Of a stretch of 64,000 nucleotides of DNA, positions 56,412 to 64,000 are shown piece by piece (the first letter of the stretch is position 1; every line of letters begins with the position of its first letter). The notes under the pieces were generated by a model. It ran no database searches and was not told the DNA's origin. It worked only from the letters and a program-made list of their open reading frames with translations. Source of the stretch: Pseudoalteromonas arabiensis (GTDB lineage: Bacteria; Pseudomonadota; Gammaproteobacteria; Enterobacterales; Alteromonadaceae); contig NZ_LRUF01000011.1 of NCBI RefSeq assembly GCF_001550155.1, positions 57,882-121,881 of the forward strand. Reading direction: 5' to 3'. Both the position numbers and the translations under genes were made by a program.

Positions 56412-58331
56412 ATGATCCAAATCTCAGATATCGAACTACTTCGTGGTGGTAAAGCACTCCTTAAAGGAGCCAGCGCCACACTTTTCCCTGAACATAAAGT
56501 TGGTCTTGTTGGGGCTAATGGTTGTGGTAAGTCAACACTGTTTAGTTTGCTAAAGTCTGAGTTGCAGCTCGATGCGGGTGAATGCAGCATCCCTAAAGAT
56601 TGGTCCATCGCCTCTGTTAAACAAGAAACACCGGCACTGGAAATAAGTGCGCTTGATTATGTTTTGCAAGGCCACCCTGAGTATTATGCGCTCAGAATCG
56701 CACTCCGAGAAGCTGAAAAAAATGACGATGGCGCAGCACAAGCCAAAGCGCATATCGGCCTTGAACATATTCAAGGTTATAGCATCGAAGCCAAAGCAGG
56801 TGAACTGCTACATGGCTTAGGTTTTAGTAATGAGCAAATAGACAACCCTGTCAGCGCCTTTTCAGGTGGGTGGCGTATGCGTCTAAACTTGGCTCAAGCG
56901 CTTATTCGTGACGCAGACTTATTGCTGTTAGATGAACCAACCAACCACTTAGATCTCGATGCCGTATACTGGTTAGAGCGCTTTTTACGCGCCTATACTG
57001 GCACCCTAGTACTGATTTCTCACGACCGTGAATTCTTAGACGCGGTGGTTGATCAAATTTGGCACATCGATCAGCAAAAAATTAATGTTTACAAAGGCCA
57101 CTACTCGCAATTCGAACGCCAAAAAGCGGAGCGTTTACTGCAACAGCAAGCTATGTTCGAAAAACAACAAGAACAAATCGCTCATCTAGAAAAGTTTATT
57201 ACACGCTTTAAGGCTAAAGCCAGTAAAGCAAAACAAGCACAAAGCCGCGTAAAAGCCTTAGAGCGAATGGAAAAACTAGCGCCTGCGCATGCCGACTCCC
57301 CTTTCGATTTTGAATTTGCAGACCCCACTGCGCTGCCAAACCCCTTGATGACACTCGACCAAGCCAAAGCGGGCTATGGCGACATCACTATTCTACATAG
57401 TATTAAGCTAAACCTAGTACCAGGTAGCCGTATTGCCCTGCTTGGTCGAAATGGTGCGGGTAAGTCTACACTTATCAAGCTGCTAGCAGGTGAACTTGAC
57501 CCACAAGCGGGCGAAGTGTTCCAGCATCAAGGCTTAAATATTGGTTACTTTGCGCAGCACCAACTGGAGTCTCTTGATTTAACAGCCAGTGCTGTTACGC
57601 ATTTACAACGTTTAAATCCGCAAGCAACAGAGCAATCACTGCGCGACTTTTTAGGGGGCTTTGCCTTCATTGGTGATAAAGCCCTTGAGCCAGTTGCGCC
57701 ATTTTCGGGGGGTGAAAAAGCACGTTTAGTGCTGGCTATGTTGGTATATCAAAAACCTAACTTACTGTTACTGGATGAGCCTACCAACCACCTAGATTTA
57801 GAAATGCGACATGCTCTTGTCATGGCACTACAGGGATTTGAAGGTGCGATGGTTACCGTATCGCACGACCGCCATATGCTAAAAAATACCGCCGATGAGT
57901 ATTACCTTGTTGATAACGGCGAAGTCACGCAATTTGGCTACGACCTTGATGCTTATTACCAGTGGCTACTCAATGCGAATAAAGAAGCGGCAAAAACACC
58001 AGAAGACAATGCAACAAAAGCTCATTCAAGTGTAAACCGCAAGGAACAAAAGCGCTTAGAAGCTGAGTTTAGAAAGTCAGTGCAGCCATTAAAAAAACAA
58101 ATCGACACGCTTGAAAAGCAGCTCGATAAGTACGCAACAGAGCTTAGTGAAGTTGAAACTGCGCTCGGCGACAATGATTTATATAATGACGACAATAAAG
58201 CGAAGCTAACAAAGTTACTAGCAAAGCAAGCTGAGTTAACCCCAAAACTAAATGCCGTTGAAGAAGAATTATTGATGGCGCTGGAAGAACTCGAAGAAAA
58301 AGAACAGGCCTTCGCCGATGAAACCGCTTAA
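56412..58331 (+). CDS. yheS: ABC-F family ATPase YheS
   Basis: A 639-residue soluble tandem ABC ATPase. Walker A motifs are GANGCGKST and GRNGAGKST; ABC signatures are FSGGWRMRLNLAQAL and FSGGEKARLVLAML; Walker B motifs are LLLLDEPTNHLDL in both halves. The 80-residue linker is highly charged, and a C-terminal coiled coil (about 540-639) follows. ABC-F proteins act on ribosomes at the E site; YheS has been linked to translation of difficult nascent chains. No membrane segment. Confidence 0.96.
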   Translation: MIQISDIELLRGGKALLKGASATLFPEHKVGLVGANGCGKSTLFSLLKSELQLDAGECSIPKDWSIASVKQETPALEISALDYVLQGHPEYYALRIALREAEKNDDGAAQAKAHIGLEHIQGYSIEAKAGELLHGLGFSNEQIDNPVSAFSGGWRMRLNLAQALIRDADLLLLDEPTNHLDLDAVYWLERFLRAYTGTLVLISHDREFLDAVVDQIWHIDQQKINVYKGHYSQFERQKAERLLQQQAMFEKQQEQIAHLEKFITRFKAKASKAKQAQSRVKALERMEKLAPAHADSPFDFEFADPTALPNPLMTLDQAKAGYGDITILHSIKLNLVPGSRIALLGRNGAGKSTLIKLLAGELDPQAGEVFQHQGLNIGYFAQHQLESLDLTASAVTHLQRLNPQATEQSLRDFLGGFAFIGDKALEPVAPFSGGEKARLVLAMLVYQKPNLLLLDEPTNHLDLEMRHALVMALQGFEGAMVTVSHDRHMLKNTADEYYLVDNGEVTQFGYDLDAYYQWLLNANKEAAKTPEDNATKAHSSVNRKEQKRLEAEFRKSVQPLKKQIDTLEKQLDKYATELSEVETALGDNDLYNDDNKAKLTKLLAKQAELTPKLNAVEEELLMALEELEEKEQAFADETA

Positions 58332-58734
58332 TAGCGAAGCATTTTGGCAGTTTGCGTGTCGACTTTATGATGAAGAAGGCATGCAAACACGGCTGTTAGG
58401 TTATCAAAACCAGCAAGGCAAAAATGTGAATGTGTGCTTGTTGCTTTATTATTTAGATTCTCTTGAGCTTGCTTTAAACGAATCTCAACTTAATCAGCTT
58501 GAGTTATGCATTGGTGAGTTTGACCAGCAGGTATTAAAACCTCTACGCACGGCTCGCGCCTATCTAAAAGCTAATCAAAGCGAAATTGCTGACTACACCA
58601 CAATTCGTAAAGAATTACTCAGTGCAGAACTCAAGCTCGAAAAACAACAGCAGCAAATGCTCATTGATAGCGTGAATACTTGCACACTTACATCAAACCC
58701 AAAAGCAGATAATTTAAAGTTGTATATAAGATAA
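58318..58734 (+). CDS. TIGR02444 family protein
   Basis: A 138-residue cytoplasmic protein of the TIGR02444 family (DUF2390). AFWQFACRLYDEEGMQTRLLGYQNQQG and VCLLLYYLD are the family blocks. It overlaps the yheS end by 14 bases, implying coupled translation. Function unknown. Confidence 0.9.
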   Translation: MKPLNSEAFWQFACRLYDEEGMQTRLLGYQNQQGKNVNVCLLLYYLDSLELALNESQLNQLELCIGEFDQQVLKPLRTARAYLKANQSEIADYTTIRKELLSAELKLEKQQQQMLIDSVNTCTLTSNPKADNLKLYIR

Positions 58735-58851
58735 AGGTGATTAGCAAACCCAACTCATATCACCACTACCTTACCCCGTAAAATTTCACAGCAATAAAAT
58801 AACGCTCTCGCTCGAATAAAGGCGAGTACTAATAACTTAGACTCAGTAAAC

Positions 58852-58865
58852 TTGATCCAAATCAA
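58852..58865. promoter_or_regulatory. FNR box, upstream
   Basis: TTGATCCAAATCAA matches the FNR consensus TTGAT-N4-ATCAA exactly. It is centred 50 bp upstream of the second box, close to five turns of DNA, about -91.5 relative to the predicted start. Confidence 0.8.
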
Positions 58866-58901
58866 CTTCTAAATCGCCTTGTGTAGCTTCAGGAAAATAG
58901 C

Positions 58902-58943
58902 TTGATCTGGATCATGTCAGGCTATGCCAAGCCAGCCTATGAT
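58902..58943 (+). promoter_or_regulatory. Class II FNR-type promoter of the DUF3149 gene
   Basis: TTGATCTGGATCAT (58902-58915) is 9/10 to the FNR consensus. A TATGAT -10 lies at 58938-58943, predicting a start at about 58950. The FNR box is then centred at exactly -41.5, the canonical class II activator position. Confidence 0.82.
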
Positions 58944-58971
58944 TAACCCATAGACATTAGGAGGCACAACC

Positions 58972-59112
58972 ATGAACGTATTCTTTAGAGATTTTTTTAG
59001 CGACCCAGTCTTATTTATGTCATTTGGCATTTTGGCAGTTGTTATCGTTTTATGCCTTTTTTACGTCGGGTATTTCATTAAAAAAGTACACGACGCTGAA
59101 GTTCCTAAGTAA
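58972..59112 (+). CDS. DUF3149 small membrane protein
   Basis: A 46-residue protein, MNVFFRDFFSDPV followed by one membrane helix at about residues 14-37 and a KKVHDAEVPK tail. The FFRDFFSDP start fits DUF3149. The strong AGGAGG ribosome-binding site, an FNR-type promoter upstream and a terminator 18 bases downstream make it a complete monocistronic unit. The size resembles small respiratory-complex subunits such as CcoQ-type peptides, but no partner is in view. Confidence 0.88.
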   Translation: MNVFFRDFFSDPVLFMSFGILAVVIVLCLFYVGYFIKKVHDAEVPK

Positions 59113-59130
59113 GAATTAAGCACGACGCAC

Positions 59131-59165
59131 AAAGCCCCTATCCAATTTTATTGTTTAGGGGCTTT
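59131..59165 (+). terminator. Terminator after the DUF3149 gene
   Basis: AAAGCCCCTA / TAGGGGCTTT stem around a 15-base loop with a T-run (TTTTTATTT). Confidence 0.85.
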
Positions 59166-59254
59166 TTATTTGCATAAGCCAAAATCGTTAAACTGTTCTA
59201 AAAAAGCAAAAACTTGCTACAATAGGCGCTTGTTTTGTCTTTAAAGTGTCAACT

Positions 59255-60235
59255 ATGTTACCTGAGTTTAAACCTGCGTGGTGGATGCGCAATCGTCATT
59301 TACAAACCATAATGCCGCGCTTTTTTCGCCCTTTTCATAAAACACGTTACAACTTATCGACACTCAACACTCCAGATGGTGATTTCTTAGAGCTTGCATG
59401 GGCACAACCCCACAATGACCACGCACCACTGGCAATTGTATTGCACGGGCTTGAAGGCAATATAAATAGCTTTTATGCCAAAGGCATGATGAAAAAACTA
59501 AAGCAGCAAGGGTTTGCGGTTGTGCTTATGCATTTTCGCAACTGCTCACGGGAAGTTAATCGATTGGCTCGTGCCTATCATAGTGGTGAAACTGAAGACC
59601 TGCGCTTTTTTATTAATTATTTGAAAGGCAAATTTCCTTCTCGCCCATTATTTGCCGTCGGTTTTTCTTTAGGTGGCAATGTCTTAGCTAAATACTTAGG
59701 TGAACAAGGCCAATCCTCACACTTAACTGGCGCTGCGGTAGTATCGGCGCCATTTGACTTGTCTGCCTCGTGTGAAATTATTCGTAAAAGTTTGTGCAAG
59801 ATATACCAAAAATACCTGCTTGATCGCATGAAAAAATCAATGCAAAGAAAGTTGCCACAAATTCAGCAACAAATAAATCTAACACCTGAAAAGTTAAAGT
59901 CGATTAATGACTTATGGCAGTTTGACGACATGCTGACCGCCCCCTTACATGGCTTTTCAGGGGCAGAAGATTATTATCAACAAGCCAGTGCTAAACCTTA
60001 TCTAAAAACAATCGCGACACCGACTTTAATCGTACATGCTAAAGATGACCCCATGCTATCAGTTAAAGCAGTACCTAATGGTACAGATGTCAGTGACTAT
60101 GTTACTCTGCGGGTGTCAGATAAAGGCGGACACGTAGGCTTTATTAGTGGTAATAACCCATTTAAGCCTGTTTATTGGTTAGAGCACATAGTGCCTAGCT
60201 ACTTCACACAGATCGTTAAAAAAGAGCAGTTATGA
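59255..60235 (+). CDS. yheT: YheT family alpha/beta hydrolase
   Basis: A 326-residue hydrolase. [14 protein letters not shown] at the start is the YheT signature; the nucleophile is in [14 protein letters not shown], the acid in AKDDPMLS and the His in GGHVGFI. Substrate unknown; homologues include medium-chain esterases. GTG at 59246 could add three residues. yheU overlaps by four bases. Confidence 0.92.
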   Translation: MLPEFKPAWWMRNRHLQTIMPRFFRPFHKTRYNLSTLNTPDGDFLELAWAQPHNDHAPLAIVLHGLEGNINSFYAKGMMKKLKQQGFAVVLMHFRNCSREVNRLARAYHSGETEDLRFFINYLKGKFPSRPLFAVGFSLGGNVLAKYLGEQGQSSHLTGAAVVSAPFDLSASCEIIRKSLCKIYQKYLLDRMKKSMQRKLPQIQQQINLTPEKLKSINDLWQFDDMLTAPLHGFSGAEDYYQQASAKPYLKTIATPTLIVHAKDDPMLSVKAVPNGTDVSDYVTLRVSDKGGHVGFISGNNPFKPVYWLEHIVPSYFTQIVKKEQL

Positions 60236-60489
60236 TCATCCCTCATGAACAAATTGATAAAGACACGCTATATAACTTAATTGAAAGCTATGTGCTACGT
60301 GAAGGCACCGATTATGGTGAGCAAGAGGTAAGTATTGAAAATAAAGTTGCGCAGGTTCATCAACAGCTTAAAAGTGGTGAAGCGATGGTGTTTTTTTCTG
60401 AGTTACATGAATCGGTAACAATAATATCGAAAGCTGAATTCATTGCTCTGCAAGCTGATCCTGAGTATCAGGCGTCGTTTAACGACTAA
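60232..60489 (+). CDS. yheU: YheU family protein
   Basis: An 85-residue protein with the family start [28 protein letters not shown]. Function unknown. Its ATG overlaps the yheT stop (ATGA), so the two are translationally coupled, as in E. coli order. Confidence 0.93.
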   Translation: MIIPHEQIDKDTLYNLIESYVLREGTDYGEQEVSIENKVAQVHQQLKSGEAMVFFSELHESVTIISKAEFIALQADPEYQASFND

Positions 60490-60548
60490 ACTTGTAAGTT
60501 ATACTGTAACCCTTCACAATGGCTTTTTAACTTAAAGAGCCATTAAAA

Positions 60549-61742
60549 ATGAAAAAACTAAGCTCATTGGTTGCCGCCGTTTCGCTGGCTTTAATTAGCC
60601 AAGCACACGCTGAACAGGCTACTGCATCAGACAAAGCCATAAAACTGGCAAAAGACACTATTTTAATCGACACCCATATCGATGTTCCTTATCGCATTCA
60701 TAATAAGTGGGCTGATGTAACAAAAGCCACCGATGACGGCGATTTTGACTACCCACGCGCAGTACAAGGAGGTTTAAACGCTCCTTTTATGTCGATTTAT
60801 ATTCCTGCAAACCTAGAATTTGAAGGCAAAGGGAAAAGCTACCAACTTGCTAATCAGCTGATTGATAGTATGGAAGCCATTGTGCAACGTGCTCCTGATA
60901 AGTTTGCTATTGCAGATTCAACCGCCGATATCAAAGCGCAGTTTAAACAAGGCAAAATGTCGATTGCAATGGGTATGGAAAACGGCTCGCCGATTGAAGG
61001 TGAGATGAAAAACCTTAAGCATTTTTATGATCGTGGTGTACGTTACATCACCCTTGCACACTCACAGAGCAACCACATTTCTGACTCATCTTATGATATC
61101 CGCCGTAAATGGAAAGGCCTGAGTCCATTCGGTAAAGAGTTAGTCAAAGAAATGAATAACATAGGTATGTTGGTAGATGTTTCACATATTTCTGATGATG
61201 CATTTTATCAAGTAATGGAAATTTCAAAAGTCCCTGTGATTGCATCACACTCTTCACTTCGTAAATATACGCCTGGCTTTGAGCGTAATATGAATGATGA
61301 CATGCTATTAGCACTGAAAAAGAATGGCGGCGTTATTCAAATCAACTTTGGTTCAAGCTTTGTGACAGCACAAGCTGGCTCTTGGTATGACCAACTAAAA
61401 TCAGCAAAAGCCGATAAGAAAAAAGACGGTACTAAGCTAAGCAAAGATTTTGACGCAGCTTATCGTGCTAAAAACCCATTCCCTTATGCAAGCCTTGAGC
61501 AGGTGCTAGATCACATCGACCATGTCGTTGAGCTCATTGGTATTGATTATGTTGGTATTGGCTCTGACTACGATGGTGTAGGCGACTCTCTACCTACTGG
61601 CTTAAAAGATGTAGCAAGCTACCCTAACCTTGTTCAAGGGCTTATGGATAGAGGCTACAGCAATAAAGATATTAAAAAGATTCTAAGTGGCAATATGTTA
61701 CGTGTTTGGCAACAAGCTGAAGCGTATGCAAAAGCGCACTAA
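60549..61742 (+). CDS. Secreted M19 family membrane-type dipeptidase
   Basis: A 397-residue dipeptidase. A signal peptide (LVAAVSLALISQAHA) precedes the renal-dipeptidase TIM barrel. Zinc ligands are seen in IDTHIDVPYR, MGMENG (bridging Glu), VDVSHIS and IASHSS; GIGSDYDGV is the late conserved loop. It should hydrolyse dipeptides, including D-amino-acid forms, in the periplasm. It is a single gene with its own terminator. Confidence 0.94.
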   Translation: MKKLSSLVAAVSLALISQAHAEQATASDKAIKLAKDTILIDTHIDVPYRIHNKWADVTKATDDGDFDYPRAVQGGLNAPFMSIYIPANLEFEGKGKSYQLANQLIDSMEAIVQRAPDKFAIADSTADIKAQFKQGKMSIAMGMENGSPIEGEMKNLKHFYDRGVRYITLAHSQSNHISDSSYDIRRKWKGLSPFGKELVKEMNNIGMLVDVSHISDDAFYQVMEISKVPVIASHSSLRKYTPGFERNMNDDMLLALKKNGGVIQINFGSSFVTAQAGSWYDQLKSAKADKKKDGTKLSKDFDAAYRAKNPFPYASLEQVLDHIDHVVELIGIDYVGIGSDYDGVGDSLPTGLKDVASYPNLVQGLMDRGYSNKDIKKILSGNMLRVWQQAEAYAKAH

Positions 61743-61758
61743 CTTTTAATCACTAATC

Positions 61759-61782
61759 AAAGCGCAGTACTCACTGCGCTTT
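61759..61782 (+). terminator. Terminator after the M19 dipeptidase
   Basis: AAAGCGCAGT-ACTC-ACTGCGCTTT followed by TTGTTTTT; a 10-bp stem 17 bases after the stop. Confidence 0.92.
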
Positions 61783-61866
61783 TTGTTTTTATCAGTACAA
61801 GTGATTGATCATACTAATTGCCTGTTTTAATCTGCTGGTATTACAAAGCAACTTGGATGATGTGAT

Positions 61867-62742
61867 ATGTCGACTTGGCAAGGAAATATTGCACTTGTTT
61901 TGGCAAGCACTGCGCTTGGACTAACGGTTTACAACCATTTCAGTGTAGATAAGCAACGTGCTCCTAGCTCACTTCCCTTTACTATCGATGATTCAATTAT
62001 TCCCAAACAAGATAGAGAAAACCTCGTTGCTCTACATGGTTATATTCTTGACTTAGAGACACGTATTAACGAGCTTGAAAATAGAACGCCCACGATTGAG
62101 CCTTCGCTTATCGAATCAAAAGTAAAACAAGTCATCGAAGAGCGTGAAAAAGCACGTATCGCAGAAGCAACGAAAAGAAATCCTTCCGTAAATTGGTTCC
62201 GACATTTACCTGAAGATTATCGACAGCGTATAAAAGCCGATCCGAACTATGCGAATAAATCGATTAATGATGCATTTACAGCGTTATTAAACATGAGTAA
62301 TACCGACGATGATCGCCTAGCAGCTTATGGACAACTCAAAATGACCTTAGGTATGCTGAGACGAGACTTGGATGATACACAGGAATCCTCGGCCATTGAT
62401 GCCATGATAAGCATCAGTGAGTATACAAACGAGCCTAAGATACGCATTCAAGCATTGGAGAATTTATCTCACTTAGATGCAGTTTCACCTAAACTAGCCG
62501 ACTATTTTCAAAAGCTGTTATTAAATGATGCGAATGAGTACGTTAAAAATCTTTCAGCAAGTGCATTAGTGGCGCAGTTTTTCCGCGCCAAGCAGTTGGG
62601 AAAAACCCAATTAGCGACGACTCTGGCACAGCGCATCCATATGCTAGAATCCAATGGTGATAGTAAAGTGGCGAATGCTATGACTAATAACCTTAAGCAC
62701 CCGCACTTAAGAGATGAGCTCAATAAATTTATCGAGCAGTAG
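61867..62742 (+). CDS. Membrane-anchored coiled-coil/helical-repeat protein of unknown function
   Basis: I do not recognise this 291-residue protein. One N-terminal hydrophobic segment (about 6-23, NIALVLASTALGLTVY) would anchor it. A coiled coil follows at about 50-70 and 85-105 (LDLETRINELENR, KVKQVIEEREKARIAEA). Residues 130-291 are helical, with HEAT-like alternation (IRIQALENLSHLDAVSPKLADYF, YVKNLSASALVAQFF). There are no cysteines. It converges on tuf, with a shared terminator. Confidence 0.8.
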   Translation: MSTWQGNIALVLASTALGLTVYNHFSVDKQRAPSSLPFTIDDSIIPKQDRENLVALHGYILDLETRINELENRTPTIEPSLIESKVKQVIEEREKARIAEATKRNPSVNWFRHLPEDYRQRIKADPNYANKSINDAFTALLNMSNTDDDRLAAYGQLKMTLGMLRRDLDDTQESSAIDAMISISEYTNEPKIRIQALENLSHLDAVSPKLADYFQKLLLNDANEYVKNLSASALVAQFFRAKQLGKTQLATTLAQRIHMLESNGDSKVANAMTNNLKHPHLRDELNKFIEQ

Positions 62743-62764
62743 CTAAAACGTTCTGTTAGGCATT

Positions 62765-62791
62765 AAAAAAGGCCGCCTAAGCGACCTTTTT
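62765..62791. terminator. Bidirectional terminator between the unknown gene and tuf
   Basis: On the minus strand AAAAAGGTCGC-TTA-GGCGGCCTTTTTT gives a 7-bp GC-rich stem, one G-U pair included, flanked by A- and T-runs, 25 bases after the tuf stop. It also has a T-run on the plus strand. Confidence 0.85.
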
Positions 62792-62815
62792 CACAGTGTT
62801 ACTGCAATCTGTAGA

Positions 62816-64000
62816 TTATTCTACGATTGTAGCTACAACACCAGCACCAACTGTACGGCCACCTTCACGGATAGCGAAGCGTAAACCTTCGTCCATCGCG
62901 ATTGGAGCGATTAGCTCTACAGTCATCTTGATGTTGTCACCAGGCATTACCATTTCAACGCCGTCTGGTAACTGTACGTCACCTGTTACGTCAGTTGTAC
63001 GGAAGTAGAACTGTGGACGGTAACCTTTGAAGAATGGCGTGTGACGACCACCTTCATCTTTAGAAAGTACGTATACTTCTGAAGTGAACTTCGTGTGTGG
63101 AGTGATTGAACCAGGCTTCGCTAGTACTTGACCACGTTCAACGTCTTCACGCTTAGTACCACGTAGAAGTGCACCGATGTTCTCACCCGCACGACCTTCG
63201 TCTAGAAGCTTACGGAACATCTCAACACCTGTACACGTTGTCTTCGTAGTTTCTTTGATACCTACGATTTCAACTTCGTCATTCACGTTGATGATACCAG
63301 CTTCAACACGGCCAGTTACAACTGTACCACGACCTTGGATTGAGAATACGTCTTCGATAGGCATGATGAATGGCTTATCGATGTCACGCTCTGGCTCTGG
63401 GATGTAAGAATCTAGTGCTTCTGCAAGCTCAACGATTTTGTCTTCCCACTCTTTCTCGCCTTCTAACGCTTTAAGCGCAGAACCTTGGATTAGTGGTAAG
63501 TCATCACCTGGGAAGTCGTACTCAGAAAGAAGTTCACGAACTTCCATCTCAACTAGCTCAAGTAGCTCTTCGTCGTCAACCATGTCACATTTGTTCATGA
63601 ATACGATGATGTAAGGTACACCAACCTGACGAGAAAGTAGGATGTGCTCACGAGTTTGTGGCATAGGACCGTCAGTCGCAGCAACTACTAGGATTGCGCC
63701 GTCCATTTGAGCAGCACCTGTGATCATGTTTTTAACATAATCGGCGTGTCCTGGACAGTCTACGTGTGCGTAGTGACGAGTTGGTGTATCGTACTCAACG
63801 TGTGAAGTTGAGATTGTGATACCACGCTCACGCTCTTCTGGAGCGTTATCGATTGATGCGAAGTCTTTCGCTACACCACCGTATACTTTTGCAAGTACGT
63901 TAGTGATTGCTGCAGTTAGGGTAGTTTTACCGTGGTCAACGTGGCCGATTGTACCTACGTTTACGTGCGGTTTTACGCGTTCAAACTTTTCTTTTGCCAT
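62816..64000 (-). CDS. tuf: Elongation factor Tu
   Basis: A complete 394-residue EF-Tu whose start codon is the last base of the window. GTP-binding motifs are GHVDHGKT (18-25), [16 protein letters not shown] and [10 protein letters not shown]; the beta-barrel domains 2 and 3 follow. It delivers aminoacyl-tRNA to the ribosome. It carries a terminator, and the fkpA-slyX-yheV-yheS-yheT-yheU genes nearby mirror the E. coli region close to the str operon, so this is probably tufA, downstream of fusA beyond the edge. Gammaproteobacteria often carry two tuf copies. Confidence 0.99.
   Translation of the reverse strand: MAKEKFERVKPHVNVGTIGHVDHGKTTLTAAITNVLAKVYGGVAKDFASIDNAPEERERGITISTSHVEYDTPTRHYAHVDCPGHADYVKNMITGAAQMDGAILVVAATDGPMPQTREHILLSRQVGVPYIIVFMNKCDMVDDEELLELVEMEVRELLSEYDFPGDDLPLIQGSALKALEGEKEWEDKIVELAEALDSYIPEPERDIDKPFIMPIEDVFSIQGRGTVVTGRVEAGIINVNDEVEIVGIKETTKTTCTGVEMFRKLLDEGRAGENIGALLRGTKREDVERGQVLAKPGSITPHTKFTSEVYVLSKDEGGRHTPFFKGYRPQFYFRTTDVTGDVQLPDGVEMVMPGDNIKMTVELIAPIAMDEGLRFAIREGGRTVGAGVVATIVE

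Overview
The window looks like chromosomal core sequence from a marine gammaproteobacterium of the order Alteromonadales, most likely Pseudoalteromonas or a close relative. This is judged from protein similarity and gene order, not from a search. The supporting features are an aa3 cytochrome oxidase locus interrupted by a DUF2909 gene, a NorR/NnrS/Hmp nitric-oxide locus, a FabR/desaturase/SthA locus, and the fkpA-slyX-yheV-yheS-yheT-yheU-tuf neighbourhood known from Escherichia coli. Coding density is high. I saw no insertion sequence, prophage, CRISPR array, tRNA or rRNA.

Layout. 0.2-8.9 kb: tex, a SprA-family HEXXH protein with a small partner, bioH, comF, a large secreted M14 peptidase, and nfuA behind an IscR-like operator. 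8.9-19.4 kb: a MATE exporter, a polysaccharide deacetylase, then a complete chemosensory operon on the minus strand (STAS, cheY, cheA, cheW, soluble PAS-type MCP, cheR, cheD, cheB). 19.5-27.7 kb: the cytochrome c oxidase and heme A assembly operon, with DUF2909 on the opposite strand in the middle. 28.2-33.6 kb: lexA with two SOS boxes, a hotdog thioesterase, a PepSY protein, endonuclease I and an S41 lipoprotein peptidase. 33.6-38 kb: hmp-nnrS facing norR, with NorR boxes and a sigma-54 promoter between them. 38-42 kb: a LysR/FMN-reductase pair and several unassigned proteins. 42-47 kb: leuABCD behind a leucine-rich leader peptide and attenuator. 47-52.7 kb: fabR, desaturase, sthA, hemE, a candidate small RNA and rsd. 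52.8-64 kb: a secreted LD-carboxypeptidase homologue, an FKBP isomerase, a WD40 lipoprotein, slyX, yheV, yheS, a TIGR02444 gene, a 46-residue DUF3149 gene under an FNR-type promoter, yheT, yheU, an M19 dipeptidase, an unknown coiled-coil protein and a complete tuf.

Most genes are known families. The less ordinary content is regulatory and small: (1) a leu attenuator whose leader, antiterminator and terminator can all be read; (2) an anaerobic class II promoter on an untracked 46-residue membrane protein; (3) a promoter-to-terminator unit without start codons between hemE and rsd; (4) a sigma-54/NorR-controlled NO detoxification operon; (5) a long antisense overlap inside the oxidase operon. 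Start codons were moved from the longest reading frame where ribosome-binding sites, overlaps or promoters favoured another start; each change is stated in its entry.
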